A stretch of DNA of 64,000 bases, from the NCBI GenBank assembly GCA_009911175.1, contig QXWX01000004.1:62001-126000 (forward strand), in the 5' to 3' direction. Source of the DNA: Lachnospiraceae bacterium. GTDB lineage: Bacteria; Bacillota_A; Clostridia; Lachnospirales; Lachnospiraceae. Both the position numbers and the translations under genes were made by a program. Every line of letters begins with the position of its first letter. Positions within the stretch are counted from its first letter, which is position 1. This document shows positions 17,505-25,008 of this stretch, in pieces. Below the pieces are notes generated by a model, which worked only from the letters and a program-made list of their open reading frames with translations, made no database searches and was not told where the DNA came from.

Positions 17505-18131
17505 TCAAGCATTCTCATCAGATTTTTGGTAAAGGTTTTGAATTTCCCTGTTGATATCCTCATACCGGAAGCCCTTCCGGGACAGATAACCGTACAATTT
17601 ACGCACTTCTTCCCAAGATGCATGGGAAAAATCCACCCGTTTTTTCTCTATGATACGGCGGATGGCATCCCCTTCACCTTCCTCAGGATAGCAGGACGCA
17701 AATGCCTCCTCAATCTGCTCCTGAGGCACGCCCTTATTGCAGAGCAGGGCATAAATCTCCTTTTTGCTCTTCCTGTCTCTCCTGCTCTCGATAAAGTTCT
17801 CTGCATACCGCAGGTCATTGAGATAGCCGAAAGAACGGACATACGCAAGAGCCTCCTCCACGATATCCTCCGGGTAAAGCCCCTGTCTCAGCTTCTCCCG
17901 CAGACCCGATTCCGTCCGTGCCATATCCGTAAGAAGATGCATGGCACGCAGCTTGGCGCGCTTTAGGATCACGTCCTTTCGAATCTGCTGGTATGTCTCC
18001 TCCGGCAGCTCTTCGTCCTCCCGGATTCCGAATCGTGACAATTCCTTTTTATATAACACAAAGGCGAACTCTCCGTCCAGCTCTACTTTAAGCTTCGCCT
18101 TTGTAAGTTCCTCTATTTTCGTTACGGTCAT
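17505..18131 (-). CDS. recX: Regulatory protein RecX
   Basis: This small cytosolic protein of about 208 residues modulates RecA filaments. It begins MTVTKIEELTKAKLKVELDG and shows three-helix repeats of the RecX type, including RAMHLLTDMARTESGLREKL and VEEALAYVRSFGYLNDLRYA. The ATG at 18131 has AGGAG upstream. The longer frame to 18179 adds unconserved residues. It directly follows recA, as is common. Confidence 0.93.
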   Translation of the reverse strand: MTVTKIEELTKAKLKVELDGEFAFVLYKKELSRFGIREDEELPEETYQQIRKDVILKRAKLRAMHLLTDMARTESGLREKLRQGLYPEDIVEEALAYVRSFGYLNDLRYAENFIESRRDRKSKKEIYALLCNKGVPQEQIEEAFASCYPEEGEGDAIRRIIEKKRVDFSHASWEEVRKLYGYLSRKGFRYEDINREIQNLYQKSDENA

Positions 18132-18226
18132 GGCCGAACTCCTGTTCTGCGGTCGGTCGGCCAAAACCGGCCTCCGCAATATTTACCGCATTCATTCATC
18201 AACGTACCGATGAAATCGACGGAAGA

Positions 18227-19411
18227 TTACTCCTGTGCATCACCTTCCTCCGCGGCGTCTTCTTTTGTGCCGGCTTTCGCCGCTGTCTTTTCGTCTGTCT
18301 TGGAGGCGCTTCCGGAAGCGGTCTTTCCCTTTGCCTTATCCGCAGCCTTTTCCTCAGATTTTCCCTTGGGCTTCAGCTTCAGGTCGTCGGCTCCTCCGTC
18401 CTTTTCATCCTCTTCCAGGCTGTAATGTTCCCGAACCTTCTTCTCGATCTCCTCCATGATCTCCGGATTAGCTTCCAGATAGGTCTTCGCATTCTCACGA
18501 CCCTGGCCGATCTTGTTTCCCTCATAGGCATACCAGGATCCGCTCTTCTTGACCACGTCGATGCTCACCGCCAAATCCAGGACATCCCCGGATCGGGAGA
18601 TTCCCTTTCCAAACATGATGTCAAATTCCGCCTCTTTGAACGGAGGCGCAATCTTATTCTTCACGATCTTGATCCGGGTACGGTTCCCGACCATCTCCCC
18701 GCTCTGCTTTAACGTCTCAATCTTGCGCACATCCATCCGAACGGATGCATAGAACTTCAAAGCGCGCCCGCCTGTGGTGGTCTCCGGATTCCCGAACATC
18801 ACACCCACCTTCTCACGGAGCTGATTGATAAAGATCACCACGCAGTTGGACTTGCTGATCACCGGGGTCAGCTTCCGAAGCGCCTGGGACATCAGACGGG
18901 CCTGCAGTCCCACATGGCTGTCCCCCATATCCCCCTCAATCTCCTGGCGGGGCACCAGCGCCGCGACAGAGTCAATAACGATGATGTCAATGGCATTGGA
19001 ACGGACCATCGTCTCCGCAATCTCCAGCGCCTGATCTCCACTGTCCGGCTGTGAGATGTAGAGCTCGTTGATATCCACGCCGATGTTCTTGGCATAGACC
19101 GGATCCAATGCGTGCTCCGCATCAATGAAGCCTGCGATCCCGCCTCTCTTCTGTACCTCTGCGATCATATGTAAGGTGACAGTCGTCTTACCGCTGGACT
19201 CCGGCCCGTAAACCTCAACCACACGCCCCTTGGGCACGCCCCCCAGCCCCAGCGCCAGGTCCAGGCTCAGGCACCCGGTGGGCACAGTCTCCACATTCAC
19301 ATGCGCGCTGGAATCCCCCAGCTTCATAACCGTTCCTTTTCCAAAATCCTTTTCCAGCTTCGCGATTGCCGCATCCAATGCTTTTTTCTTATCTTCAACT
19401 ACATTTGCCAT
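18227..19411 (-). CDS. recA: Recombinase RecA
   Basis: This DNA strand-exchange protein of 394 residues also triggers LexA self-cleavage. The Walker A motif is GPESSGKTT near residue 70. Walker B is [12 protein letters not shown], and the L2 loop and [22 protein letters not shown] are present. The C-terminal tail after about residue 345 is longer and more charged than average, rich in K, A, E and D, and looks disordered. The ribosome site is GGAGAATAAATC. Promoter and SOS box are visible upstream. Confidence 0.99.
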   Translation of the reverse strand: MANVVEDKKKALDAAIAKLEKDFGKGTVMKLGDSSAHVNVETVPTGCLSLDLALGLGGVPKGRVVEVYGPESSGKTTVTLHMIAEVQKRGGIAGFIDAEHALDPVYAKNIGVDINELYISQPDSGDQALEIAETMVRSNAIDIIVIDSVAALVPRQEIEGDMGDSHVGLQARLMSQALRKLTPVISKSNCVVIFINQLREKVGVMFGNPETTTGGRALKFYASVRMDVRKIETLKQSGEMVGNRTRIKIVKNKIAPPFKEAEFDIMFGKGISRSGDVLDLAVSIDVVKKSGSWYAYEGNKIGQGRENAKTYLEANPEIMEEIEKKVREHYSLEEDEKDGGADDLKLKPKGKSEEKAADKAKGKTASGSASKTDEKTAAKAGTKEDAAEEGDAQE

Positions 19412-19429
19412 GATTTATTCTCCTTTTTT

Positions 19430-19443
19430 CGAACAATTGTTCG
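19430..19443. promoter_or_regulatory. LexA (SOS) operator of recA
   Basis: CGAACAATTGTTCG is a perfect palindrome and an exact fit to the Gram-positive SOS box CGAAC-N4-GTTCG. It lies between the recA promoter and the ATG, so LexA binding would block elongation from the promoter. Confidence 0.9.
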
Positions 19444-19453
19444 TCCTTTTTTT

Positions 19454-19482
19454 ATCTTATTATATTTTCCTCAAAATGTCAA
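19454..19482 (-). promoter_or_regulatory. Sigma-A promoter of recA
   Basis: The minus strand reads TTGACA, 17 bp, TAAGAT. A TATAAT is also present, but with only 12 bp spacing it is less likely to be used with this -35 box. Confidence 0.65.
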
Positions 19483-19700
19483 CTATAAATCTCAGCTTTT
19501 TTCTCCATCTCCTCCGCAGCCTGTTGCTCTTTATTCCCATCGGGGATTCCGGCAGCAGCGTCCATATCTTCTCTGTATAAACGAAAACAAAGCACGCACA
19601 ATTTCCCGTCCTGCACCCGGAATCCATTGTCGCACATCGTAATCCGCTTTCCGAAATCCGCATGCGCAGTGTCTTTTCTGTTTTTCTTCTCCATATACAT
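19479..19700 (-). CDS. Small hypothetical protein, doubtful
   Basis: A 73-codon frame encodes a charged, hydrophilic protein with a CDNGF...CVLC segment that could hold a metal, followed by a lysine/glutamate-rich tail. I do not recognise a family. No clear Shine-Dalgarno precedes either ATG, and its 3' end overlaps the -35 box of recA, so it may not be expressed. The stretch from 19700 to 19920 shows nothing but AT-rich spacer. Confidence 0.3.
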   Translation of the reverse strand: MYMEKKNRKDTAHADFGKRITMCDNGFRVQDGKLCVLCFRLYREDMDAAAGIPDGNKEQQAAEEMEKKAEIYS

Positions 19701-19919
19701 CAGGGAATTCTTAATGAATATCGGATGATATAAAGCTGATACCTGCCGTACGGAAAGAAATACCGTACAGAACTCCGCCGTTTTTTTACGGCTGTGTCTA
19801 TCTTACCATACTCCCCGCCGATTCACAAGAAATTTTTTATCCATTTAACTCCATTATTATCAGACTATTCAAAGTTTATATCCATTTTTTTCAGTCTTTT
19901 ATTTTTTTCATATTTTTCC

Positions 19920-19948
19920 TTGCATTTCCATTCGTTCGGTATTATAAT
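19920..19948 (+). promoter_or_regulatory. Sigma-A promoter of tRNA-Gly
   Basis: TTGCAT, a 17-bp spacer and a consensus TATAAT end 9 bp before the first base of the mature tRNA. Transcription would start only a few bases ahead of it. Confidence 0.75.
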
Positions 19949-19957
19949 AGTTTTTGT

Positions 19958-20028
19958 GCAGATATAGTTCATTGGTAGAATGCTAGCTTCCCAAGCTGGA
20001 GAGGCGGGTTCGATTCCCGTTATCTGCT
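19958..20028 (+). tRNA. tRNA-Gly (anticodon CCC)
   Basis: The cloverleaf is 71 nt. The acceptor GCAGATA pairs with TATCTGC and the discriminator base is T. The anticodon stem is CTAGC/GCTGG with loop TTCCCAA, and the T-arm is GCGGGTTCGATTCCCGT. The CCA end is not encoded. It stands alone, between recA and the symporter, followed by a very strong hairpin. Confidence 0.95.
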
Positions 20029-20067
20029 CTGTCAGACTGTCGGTTTTACTGGACTTCCATTATTTGT

Positions 20068-20136
20068 AAAATCAATAAACCAATAAAAAACCTATCAAGC
20101 CAATATTGATAGGTTTTTTATTGGTTTATTGATTTT
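20068..20136. terminator. Perfect 31-bp hairpin, bidirectional terminator
   Basis: The two arms, 20068-20098 and 20106-20136, are exact complements over 31 bp around a 7-nt loop. They contain A-runs on one side and T-runs on the other. It lies 40 bp after tRNA-Gly and about 235 bp after the stop of the convergent symporter gene, so it can end transcripts from both sides. The length is far beyond what termination needs. Confidence 0.75.
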
Positions 20137-20371
20137 CTGCAGATCCTTACAGGGAAAGATTCCTTGCTGTGAACACCCGGCCAGGGTAAAAACAGCGGCA
20201 AAGCAACCCAGCCCGGCACAATACATTTGCTGTACAGCACCGGGCCGATAAAATAAGGAGGTATAGAACCAGTGATATTTTTTCATCACCTTCCGTATAT
20301 AATGAACTGTATGGAAATAACGGATACATCTTGACTCGTCTATTTTCCGCGGTTCCCAAGATATCTTCCGC

Positions 20372-21904
20372 TTAATTCGCTTCCAGCGACCGCTTCTTTG
20401 TGATCGTCACCTTCTCGTCATAGCATACAAAGATCGCATCCATTTTTTCCTTCTCCGGCTTCGGAGTGATCAGACTCACCACCGGCACCACGATCAGGCC
20501 TGCGACCATCGCAATTGCTCCGGCATTGATTGGGGAAGCGATGTATCCGATAAACATATTAGACACGGTAATCCCTACCCCGGAGACGAAGCTTGCCCAT
20601 ACTGCCGCTCTGCTCACGCTCTTCCAGTACAGCCCGTACAGAAACGGAGCCAGGAAAGCACCTGCCAGCGCCCCCCAGGAAATCCCCATAAGCTGGGCGA
20701 TGAAGGTAGGTGGATTCAATGCGATCACTACAGATACCACGATAAAGAACACGATCAGGATCTGCATGGTCACCACCTGCTTCTTTTCACTCATATTTTT
20801 CATAACCCGGTCCTTGAGCAGATCCAGCGTCATGGTGGAGCTGGAAGTCAGCACCAGAGAGGACAGTGTGGACATGGATGCGGACAGCACCAGTACCACT
20901 ACGATCCCGATCAGGATATCCGGCAGGGTGGACAGCATATAGGGAATGATGCTGTCATAGATCACTGCGCCCGTTTCTTCATTATAAAGAGAGGCATTGT
21001 CAAAAAGCCGTCCGAAACCGCCCAGAAAATAGCATCCGCCGGATACTACCACCGCAAACAAGGTGGAGATCACGGTTCCTGTATTGATAGCCTTTTCGTC
21101 CTTGATTGCATAAAATTTCCCGATCATCTGAGGCAGTCCCCAGGTTCCCAGAGAGGTCAATATAACAACTCCCAGCAGATTCAGCGGATCCGGCCCGAAA
21201 AAGGAGGTAAATGCTCCAGGCTGACCCTGGGTCACCGGAATATCGCTGGGAACCTGCGCCATTGTCTGGATGGCATTGAGGAAACCACCCTGTCCGCCTA
21301 AGACCGCGCCGATCACCGCCACAATTCCGGCCAGCATGATGATCCCCTGGATGAAATCATTGATGGCTGTTGCCATGTAGCCTCCCAGGATCACATAAAC
21401 CGCGGTAAACACAGCCATCACGATCACACAGACCGTATACGGAATGTGAAACGCCATACCGAACAGGCGGGACAGTCCATTGTAAACAGAAGCCGTATAC
21501 GGAATCAGGAAAATAAATACGATAACAGAGGCCGTCACTTTCAGAGCGTCGCTTCCGTACCTTTCTCCAAAAAAATCCGGCATGGTCTTGCATTTCAGAT
21601 GCTGGGTCATGACCTTCGTCCTTCTTCCCAGCACAACCCACGCCAGAAGACTTCCGATCACTGCGTTGCCCAGCCCGATCCAGGTGGAAGCGATCCCGTA
21701 TTTCCACCCGAACTGTCCGGCATACCCGACAAAAACCACCGCTGAAAAGTAGGAAGTTCCATATGCAAACGCCGTCAGCCAGGGACCTACGCTGCGCCCT
21801 CCCAGGACAAATCCGTCCACGCTGGTAGCATGCTTCCTGGAATACATGCCTACATAAACCATCACCGCAAAAAATACAACCAGTAAAATCAGTTTAATTG
21901 CCAT
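20372..21904 (-). CDS. Sodium:solute symporter (SSS family, PutP-like)
   Basis: This 510-residue membrane carrier has about 13 hydrophobic segments and uses the sodium gradient to import a small solute. Family features are the N-terminal GRSVGPWLTAFAYGTSYFSA and the segment LGRRTKVMTQHLKCKTMPDFFGERYG, in the place of the SSS signature. The substrate (proline, pantothenate, sugar or carboxylate) cannot be told. The ATG follows GAGGATGAGGAT. Its promoter overlaps the attachment site of the integrated element, and a perfect dyad lies in its leader. Confidence 0.9.
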   Translation of the reverse strand: MAIKLILLVVFFAVMVYVGMYSRKHATSVDGFVLGGRSVGPWLTAFAYGTSYFSAVVFVGYAGQFGWKYGIASTWIGLGNAVIGSLLAWVVLGRRTKVMTQHLKCKTMPDFFGERYGSDALKVTASVIVFIFLIPYTASVYNGLSRLFGMAFHIPYTVCVIVMAVFTAVYVILGGYMATAINDFIQGIIMLAGIVAVIGAVLGGQGGFLNAIQTMAQVPSDIPVTQGQPGAFTSFFGPDPLNLLGVVILTSLGTWGLPQMIGKFYAIKDEKAINTGTVISTLFAVVVSGGCYFLGGFGRLFDNASLYNEETGAVIYDSIIPYMLSTLPDILIGIVVVLVLSASMSTLSSLVLTSSSTMTLDLLKDRVMKNMSEKKQVVTMQILIVFFIVVSVVIALNPPTFIAQLMGISWGALAGAFLAPFLYGLYWKSVSRAAVWASFVSGVGITVSNMFIGYIASPINAGAIAMVAGLIVVPVVSLITPKPEKEKMDAIFVCYDEKVTITKKRSLEAN

Positions 21905-21937
21905 ATCCTCATCCTCATTTCTTTTTGATACTAGTAC

Positions 21938-21962
21938 ACTTTAAAGCGTTGCGCTTTAAAGT
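21938..21962. promoter_or_regulatory. Perfect dyad in the symporter leader
   Basis: ACTTTAAAGCG, a 3-bp centre and CGCTTTAAAGT form an exact 11-bp inverted repeat between the promoter and the start codon of the symporter. It may be an operator or a leader hairpin. The regulator is unknown. Confidence 0.5.
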
Positions 21963-21980
21963 ATTAAAGTGCTCTGTCAT

Positions 21981-22009
21981 AGTTTAACACGGAGTTTCCT
22001 CCGTGTCAA
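21981..22009 (-). promoter_or_regulatory. Sigma-A promoter of the symporter, overlapping attL
   Basis: The minus strand reads TTGACA, 17 bp, TAAACT. The spacer contains a dyad (ACACGGAG...CTCCGTGT), so a repressor could sit between the boxes. The -35 box and most of the spacer belong to the 18-bp repeat that bounds the integrated element. Confidence 0.55.
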
Positions 22010-22010
22010 C
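21993..22010. repeat. Left attachment core (attL)
   Basis: AGTTTCCTCCGTGTCAAC is repeated exactly at 24365-24382. Bases on both sides of each copy differ, so 18 bp is the full length of identity. The core forms half of a dyad whose other half (ACACGGAG) exists only on this side. Confidence 0.8.
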
Positions 22011-22125
22011 TTGTTATTTATAGAAATCCTGCATTTTCGGGCATTGTTCAACTATTTTATGTATTACCAGTGTATGATTCAGTTTGATGTAACAACATGA
22101 AATGTTGAACACATTGAACTAATTA

Positions 22126-22154
22126 TTTACAAGTAATCAAAATGATGTTATAAT
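22126..22154 (+). promoter_or_regulatory. Promoter of the antitoxin RNA
   Basis: TTTACA, a 17-bp spacer and TATAAT with an extended TG element. It has no protein gene behind it and points toward the toxin gene's 3' end. Confidence 0.75.
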
Positions 22155-22160
22155 CATACA

Positions 22161-22259
22161 TGTAAAAGGAGTGACCGCCCACAAAGTGGTTAACCTCCCG
22201 GATTATCGTTACAATAAACCTACCCAGGCGGCCAAGCACAAGGTAGGTTTATTTATTTT
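22161..22259 (+). ncRNA. Type I antitoxin RNA (predicted)
   Basis: A transcript of about 100 nt is expected from the strong promoter at 22126 to the hairpin and T-rich tract at 22215-22259. It contains a small CCAC/GTGG hairpin and the word AACCTCCC, which can pair with the GGGAGGT ribosome site of the toxin message. Its 3' end overlaps the end of the toxin gene. This is the layout of convergent antisense antitoxins such as RatA or par RNA II. A 99-codon frame on this strand is not protein-like. Confidence 0.65.
22215..22259. terminator. Shared terminator of toxin and antitoxin RNAs
   Basis: TAAACCTACC (22215-22224) and GGTAGGTTTA (22242-22251) form a 10-bp stem, followed on the plus strand by TTTATTTATTTT. 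In type I pairs such a bidirectional hairpin also forms part of the RNA-RNA contact. Confidence 0.7.
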
Positions 22260-22351
22260 CGCTTGTTGTTCCTATTATCTATATAGGCAAGCAGCGCAAG
22301 CAGAAATGAACCGCCTAAGAATAACAGGCTTAAGACTTCATATGTATCCAT
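22253..22351 (-). CDS. Small membrane toxin, holin-like (TxpA/BsrG type)
   Basis: This is a 32-residue peptide beginning MDTYEVLSLLFLGGSFLLAL. A single membrane helix (about residues 7-24) is followed by the charged tail DNRNNKRK. The M-x-TYE-x-L start and this plan match the putative holin-like toxins of type I systems (TxpA, BsrG, BsrE). It is too short for usual ORF cut-offs. GGGAGGTGG stands 7 nt before the ATG. That ribosome site can be masked in the leader by an upstream CCTCCC, a common control of such toxins. Toxicity is inferred from family and layout. Confidence 0.75.
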   Translation of the reverse strand: MDTYEVLSLLFLGGSFLLALLAYIDNRNNKRK

Positions 22352-22421
22352 TTGCACCACCTCCCCTCTTTTTCAAGTGTAGGGAGGCTTTCCACCTTGT
22401 AACACGATCACTCCGTAATAG

Positions 22422-22450
22422 ATTCTACCATATCTATTTACTCATGACAA
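22422..22450 (-). promoter_or_regulatory. Promoter of the toxin message
   Basis: The minus strand reads TTGTCA, 17 bp, TAGAAT. It overlaps the last codons of the XRE gene and gives a leader of about 65 nt, which holds the CCTCCC/GGGGAGG pair that hides the toxin's ribosome site. Confidence 0.65.
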
Positions 22451-23074
22451 CTCATATAACGCCCACATGAGAATAAAAAAAGCAATAGCAAGGATTCCTC
22501 CGGCTACTGCTCTTATTTGGCTATATGGCTGATTCTGCTTTCTTCCCATGCAGGAAGCTGTAGTATTTCTTATCGAACTCCGCAAGCGCTTTTTTATGTG
22601 CGTCAAATACATCTGCCTTTGTTCCAGAAGCTGCCCTATTTTAATTTTTATTGTCTGCAATTCTGACAAATGCTGTTTTGCATTCATACCGCTACTCCCT
22701 TCCAAGTCGATTAAGTCTGTTACTTGCACATCCAGAGCCTTGGCGATCTTGCCGATTGTTACCGGCTTCACCTTTTTACCAGTGAGCGCATTCATTGTCG
22801 TTGCTTTTGATAATCCTGACTTCCCTACTAATTCCTTAGTTGTCATGCAGGCCGTGGCCAGAGCAATCTGTAATTTCTGTTTGTTAATCTTCATCTCTTC
22901 ACCTTCCTTTTCCTGCTGCAAGAGAGCATCATCTAAAGTATCCAGAAGAGCGATAGCCTCTTCAAACCTGTATTCAGATATCAGCCTGACTGCTTCCTCT
23001 TCAACCTGCGTCCTGTGGTCAAGTTCTTCCTGCATCCTTCTGATCTCTTCAATCTTCCTGTCTATCTTCTTCAT
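22442..23074 (-). CDS. XRE-family regulator with nested starts and C-terminal membrane segment
   Basis: The frame from the ATG at 23074 encodes 210 residues. Residues 1-60 are a charged helical segment. Residues 61-128 are an XRE-type helix-turn-helix (MTTKELVGKSGLSKATTMN, then TIGKIAKALDVQVTDLI). A region from residue 130 begins MNAKQHLSELQT, and a hydrophobic helix lies near the C-terminus. Three in-frame ATGs (23074, 22894, 22687) each have a good purine ribosome site, so several products are possible. Between about 22638 and 22521 another frame also looks protein-like, so a frameshift or overlapping gene cannot be excluded. It diverges from int with 64 bp between them. Confidence 0.6.
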   Translation of the reverse strand: MKKIDRKIEEIRRMQEELDHRTQVEEEAVRLISEYRFEEAIALLDTLDDALLQQEKEGEEMKINKQKLQIALATACMTTKELVGKSGLSKATTMNALTGKKVKPVTIGKIAKALDVQVTDLIDLEGSSGMNAKQHLSELQTIKIKIGQLLEQRQMYLTHIKKRLRSSIRNTTASCMGRKQNQPYSQIRAVAGGILAIAFFILMWALYELS

Positions 23075-23138
23075 AGGTTCTCTCTCCCTTCCAATACTTC
23101 CACACGCCCGGCAGCGTAAGGAAAGGGGATCGTTATTT

Positions 23139-24194
23139 ATGAAATTACCAAACAGTTTTGGCTCTGTCCATAAATTGCCGGGTAACCAGCGCAATCCGTG
23201 GAGAGTGCGAAAAACAAATGGCTGGGTTGGGGATCCAGAGAGCGGAATCTGTAAACAGCAGTACATCACTATCGGATATTATCCAACGCAAAAGGAGGCG
23301 CTGCAGGCACTGGCGGAATATAATGCTAACCCTTATGATCTCTCTGCCAGCACAATTACATTTGAGGAAGTCTATGCGAAGTGGTCAGAAGAACATTTTA
23401 AAACACTTGGGGCATCAACCATACGTGGATGGAAAAGCGCATTCAGCTACTGCAAGCCCATATACCAAATGCGCATGAAAGATATCCGGGTAAATCACCT
23501 GGAGCAGACGATCAAAAATGCCGATGTTGGAGATAACACAAAACGGCGAATGAAAAGTCTGTTCAACCTGATTTACAAATATTCCATGAAACATGAGATT
23601 GTAGATAAAAATTACGCACAGCTCTGCGATAGTGTCAAAGAGCCAGAACCAGAAATTATCCGGATTCCATTTTCTGATCTGGAAATCCAAAAACTATGGG
23701 ACAATATCCAAGTACCTTTCGCAGATATGGTATTGATCGGGATATACACAGGATTCCGACCCCAGGAATTATCCATACTTCAAATAGATGATATTGATCT
23801 GGATTTGTGGACAATCACTGGCGGTCTGAAAACCGATGCAGGAAAGAACAGGATTGTTCCCATTCATCCACGGATCAGGGAGCTTGTACAGCAAAACTAT
23901 GACCGGGCCGGAAAAATGAACAGCAATTACCTTTTTAATGATGAAAGCGGACAGAGTGCACTTTTGAATTATGGAAGGTACTCCAGAAGGTTCAGCAAAA
24001 TAATGAAACGATTGAACATGACGCATAAGCCGCACGATACCCGGCACTCTTTCATTACTCTGGCAAAAACTGCAGGTGTAAACGAATATATCTTAAAACT
24101 AATTGTTGGTCATGCGGTAGAGGACATTACAGAAAAAATATATACCCATAGGAGCATCGAAGATCTGCATCGTGAAATTCAGAAAATCAAATAA
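23139..24194 (+). CDS. int: Tyrosine recombinase / integrase
   Basis: This 351-residue site-specific recombinase integrates and excises the element. An N-terminal arm-type DNA-binding part (about residues 1-65) is followed by a SAM-like core-binding domain and the catalytic domain. Catalytic residues are visible as R in TGFRPQELS, K in GGLKTDAGKN, H-x-x-R in KPHDTRHSF, H in IVGHAVED and the nucleophile Y in KIYTHRS. The ATG at 23139 with GGAAAGGGG upstream is preferred over upstream starts that cross the divergent gene. It is complete and ends in a strong terminator. Confidence 0.93.
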   Translation: MKLPNSFGSVHKLPGNQRNPWRVRKTNGWVGDPESGICKQQYITIGYYPTQKEALQALAEYNANPYDLSASTITFEEVYAKWSEEHFKTLGASTIRGWKSAFSYCKPIYQMRMKDIRVNHLEQTIKNADVGDNTKRRMKSLFNLIYKYSMKHEIVDKNYAQLCDSVKEPEPEIIRIPFSDLEIQKLWDNIQVPFADMVLIGIYTGFRPQELSILQIDDIDLDLWTITGGLKTDAGKNRIVPIHPRIRELVQQNYDRAGKMNSNYLFNDESGQSALLNYGRYSRRFSKIMKRLNMTHKPHDTRHSFITLAKTAGVNEYILKLIVGHAVEDITEKIYTHRSIEDLHREIQKIK

Positions 24195-24244
24195 AAAAAG
24201 GCTATACCGGAATCAAAAAAATGCTTTCCTGGTATAGCCTTTTT
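24195..24244. terminator. Terminator after the integrase gene
   Basis: AAAAAGGCTATACC and GGTATAGCCTTTTT form a long stem with T-runs on the plus strand, starting at the stop codon of int. Confidence 0.85.
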
Positions 24245-24364
24245 GCTATTCAAATTTGTGTATTATGTGTGTATTATCTATGCAATCTAACAGCATTTTA
24301 CACAATCTTTAACATTGAACAAACGCTGTAAATACGCTATTTCTTAGAATTACAATGTGTTCAA

Positions 24365-24382
24365 AGTTTCCTCCGTGTCAAC
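24365..24382. repeat. Right attachment core (attR)
   Basis: This is an exact copy of the 18-bp core at 21993-22010. It lies 24 bp after the mgsA stop codon on the mgsA side. Here the core is preceded by element DNA, and the ACACGGAG half of the dyad is missing. Confidence 0.8.
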
Positions 24383-24406
24383 CCATACTGTTTCCCTCGA
24401 ATATCT

Positions 24407-24883
24407 CTATTTCATCCTTTCAACCCGGTCTTGAATGGTCTTGTTGAAATTCTCGATCTTCCGGCTGTACGGCTCGCTCATGTACTTCGAGCTCAGCATA
24501 AAGTCCGCTGTCGCCAGATTGTTCGCGATCGGGATATCATACACCACCGCAATACGCAGCAGCGCCTTTACATCCGGATCATGAGGCTGTGCTTCCAGCG
24601 GATCCCACAAAAAGATCATAAAATCAATCTTCCCCTCCACGATCTTCGCACCGATCTGCTGGTCGCCGCCCAGCGGACCGCTGCAATAGCCCTTTACCGG
24701 CAGCCCCGTCTTTTCCGCGATCAGCTTTGCCGTCGTCCCGGTGCCGCAGAGGAAATGTCCTTTCAGGATCTCTTTATTCTTATCGCACCAGTCCACCAGC
24801 TCCTGCTTCTTACCATCGTGTGCCACCAAAGCAATGTTCTTAGCCTTGCCGATCTCCATTGTTACAAAATTTTCATTTAACAT
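24407..24883 (-). CDS. mgsA: Methylglyoxal synthase
   Basis: This cytosolic lyase of 158 residues turns dihydroxyacetone phosphate into methylglyoxal and phosphate, a bypass of lower glycolysis. Family motifs are IALVAHDGKK, the phosphate-binding FLCGTGTTA, SGPLGGDQQIGA with its catalytic aspartate nearby, and FLWDPLEAQPHDPDVKALLR. The ATG follows AAAGGAGGTATTCAAA. The integrated element begins 24 bp after its stop codon. Confidence 0.97.
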   Translation of the reverse strand: MLNENFVTMEIGKAKNIALVAHDGKKQELVDWCDKNKEILKGHFLCGTGTTAKLIAEKTGLPVKGYCSGPLGGDQQIGAKIVEGKIDFMIFLWDPLEAQPHDPDVKALLRIAVVYDIPIANNLATADFMLSSKYMSEPYSRKIENFNKTIQDRVERMK

Positions 24884-25008
24884 TTTGAATACCTCCTTTT
24901 ATGTAACCACTTGCGCGGCAAGTGATTGCCATCTTGCCCGCCATCTGCGAAGCAGATTTTCCATGCGGGCAATTCCCGTTCCATCATTTTCCATCATTTT
25001 CCAATCTG

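Larger units (their letters stand above)
21993..24382. mobile_element. Minimal integrative element (about 2.4 kb) between mgsA and the symporter
   Basis: The element is bounded by identical 18-bp direct repeats and separates mgsA from the symporter gene. It carries only a type I toxin-antitoxin pair, an XRE-type regulator and a tyrosine integrase. GTTCAA/TTGAAC words cluster inside both ends (about 22042, 22103 and 22114 at left; 24313 and 24358 at right), as expected of integrase arm sites. No relaxase, replication or capsid gene is present, so it would need help to move between cells. Confidence 0.8.

Noticed and set aside
20095..20289. Possible small lipoprotein with an LAGC-like box
   Set aside because: The ribosome site abuts the start codon, the cysteine lies too far from the N-terminus for a signal peptide, and the frame runs into the 31-bp hairpin.
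22171..22470. 99-codon plus-strand frame in the integrated element
   Set aside because: It overlaps the antitoxin RNA, the shared terminator and the antisense of the toxin. The composition is not protein-like and the start lacks conserved context.
19958..24382. tRNA-Gly as the attachment site of the integrated element
   Set aside because: The tRNA is 2 kb away from the element and no tRNA 3' sequence is repeated at the far end. The 18-bp core lies between mgsA and the symporter.
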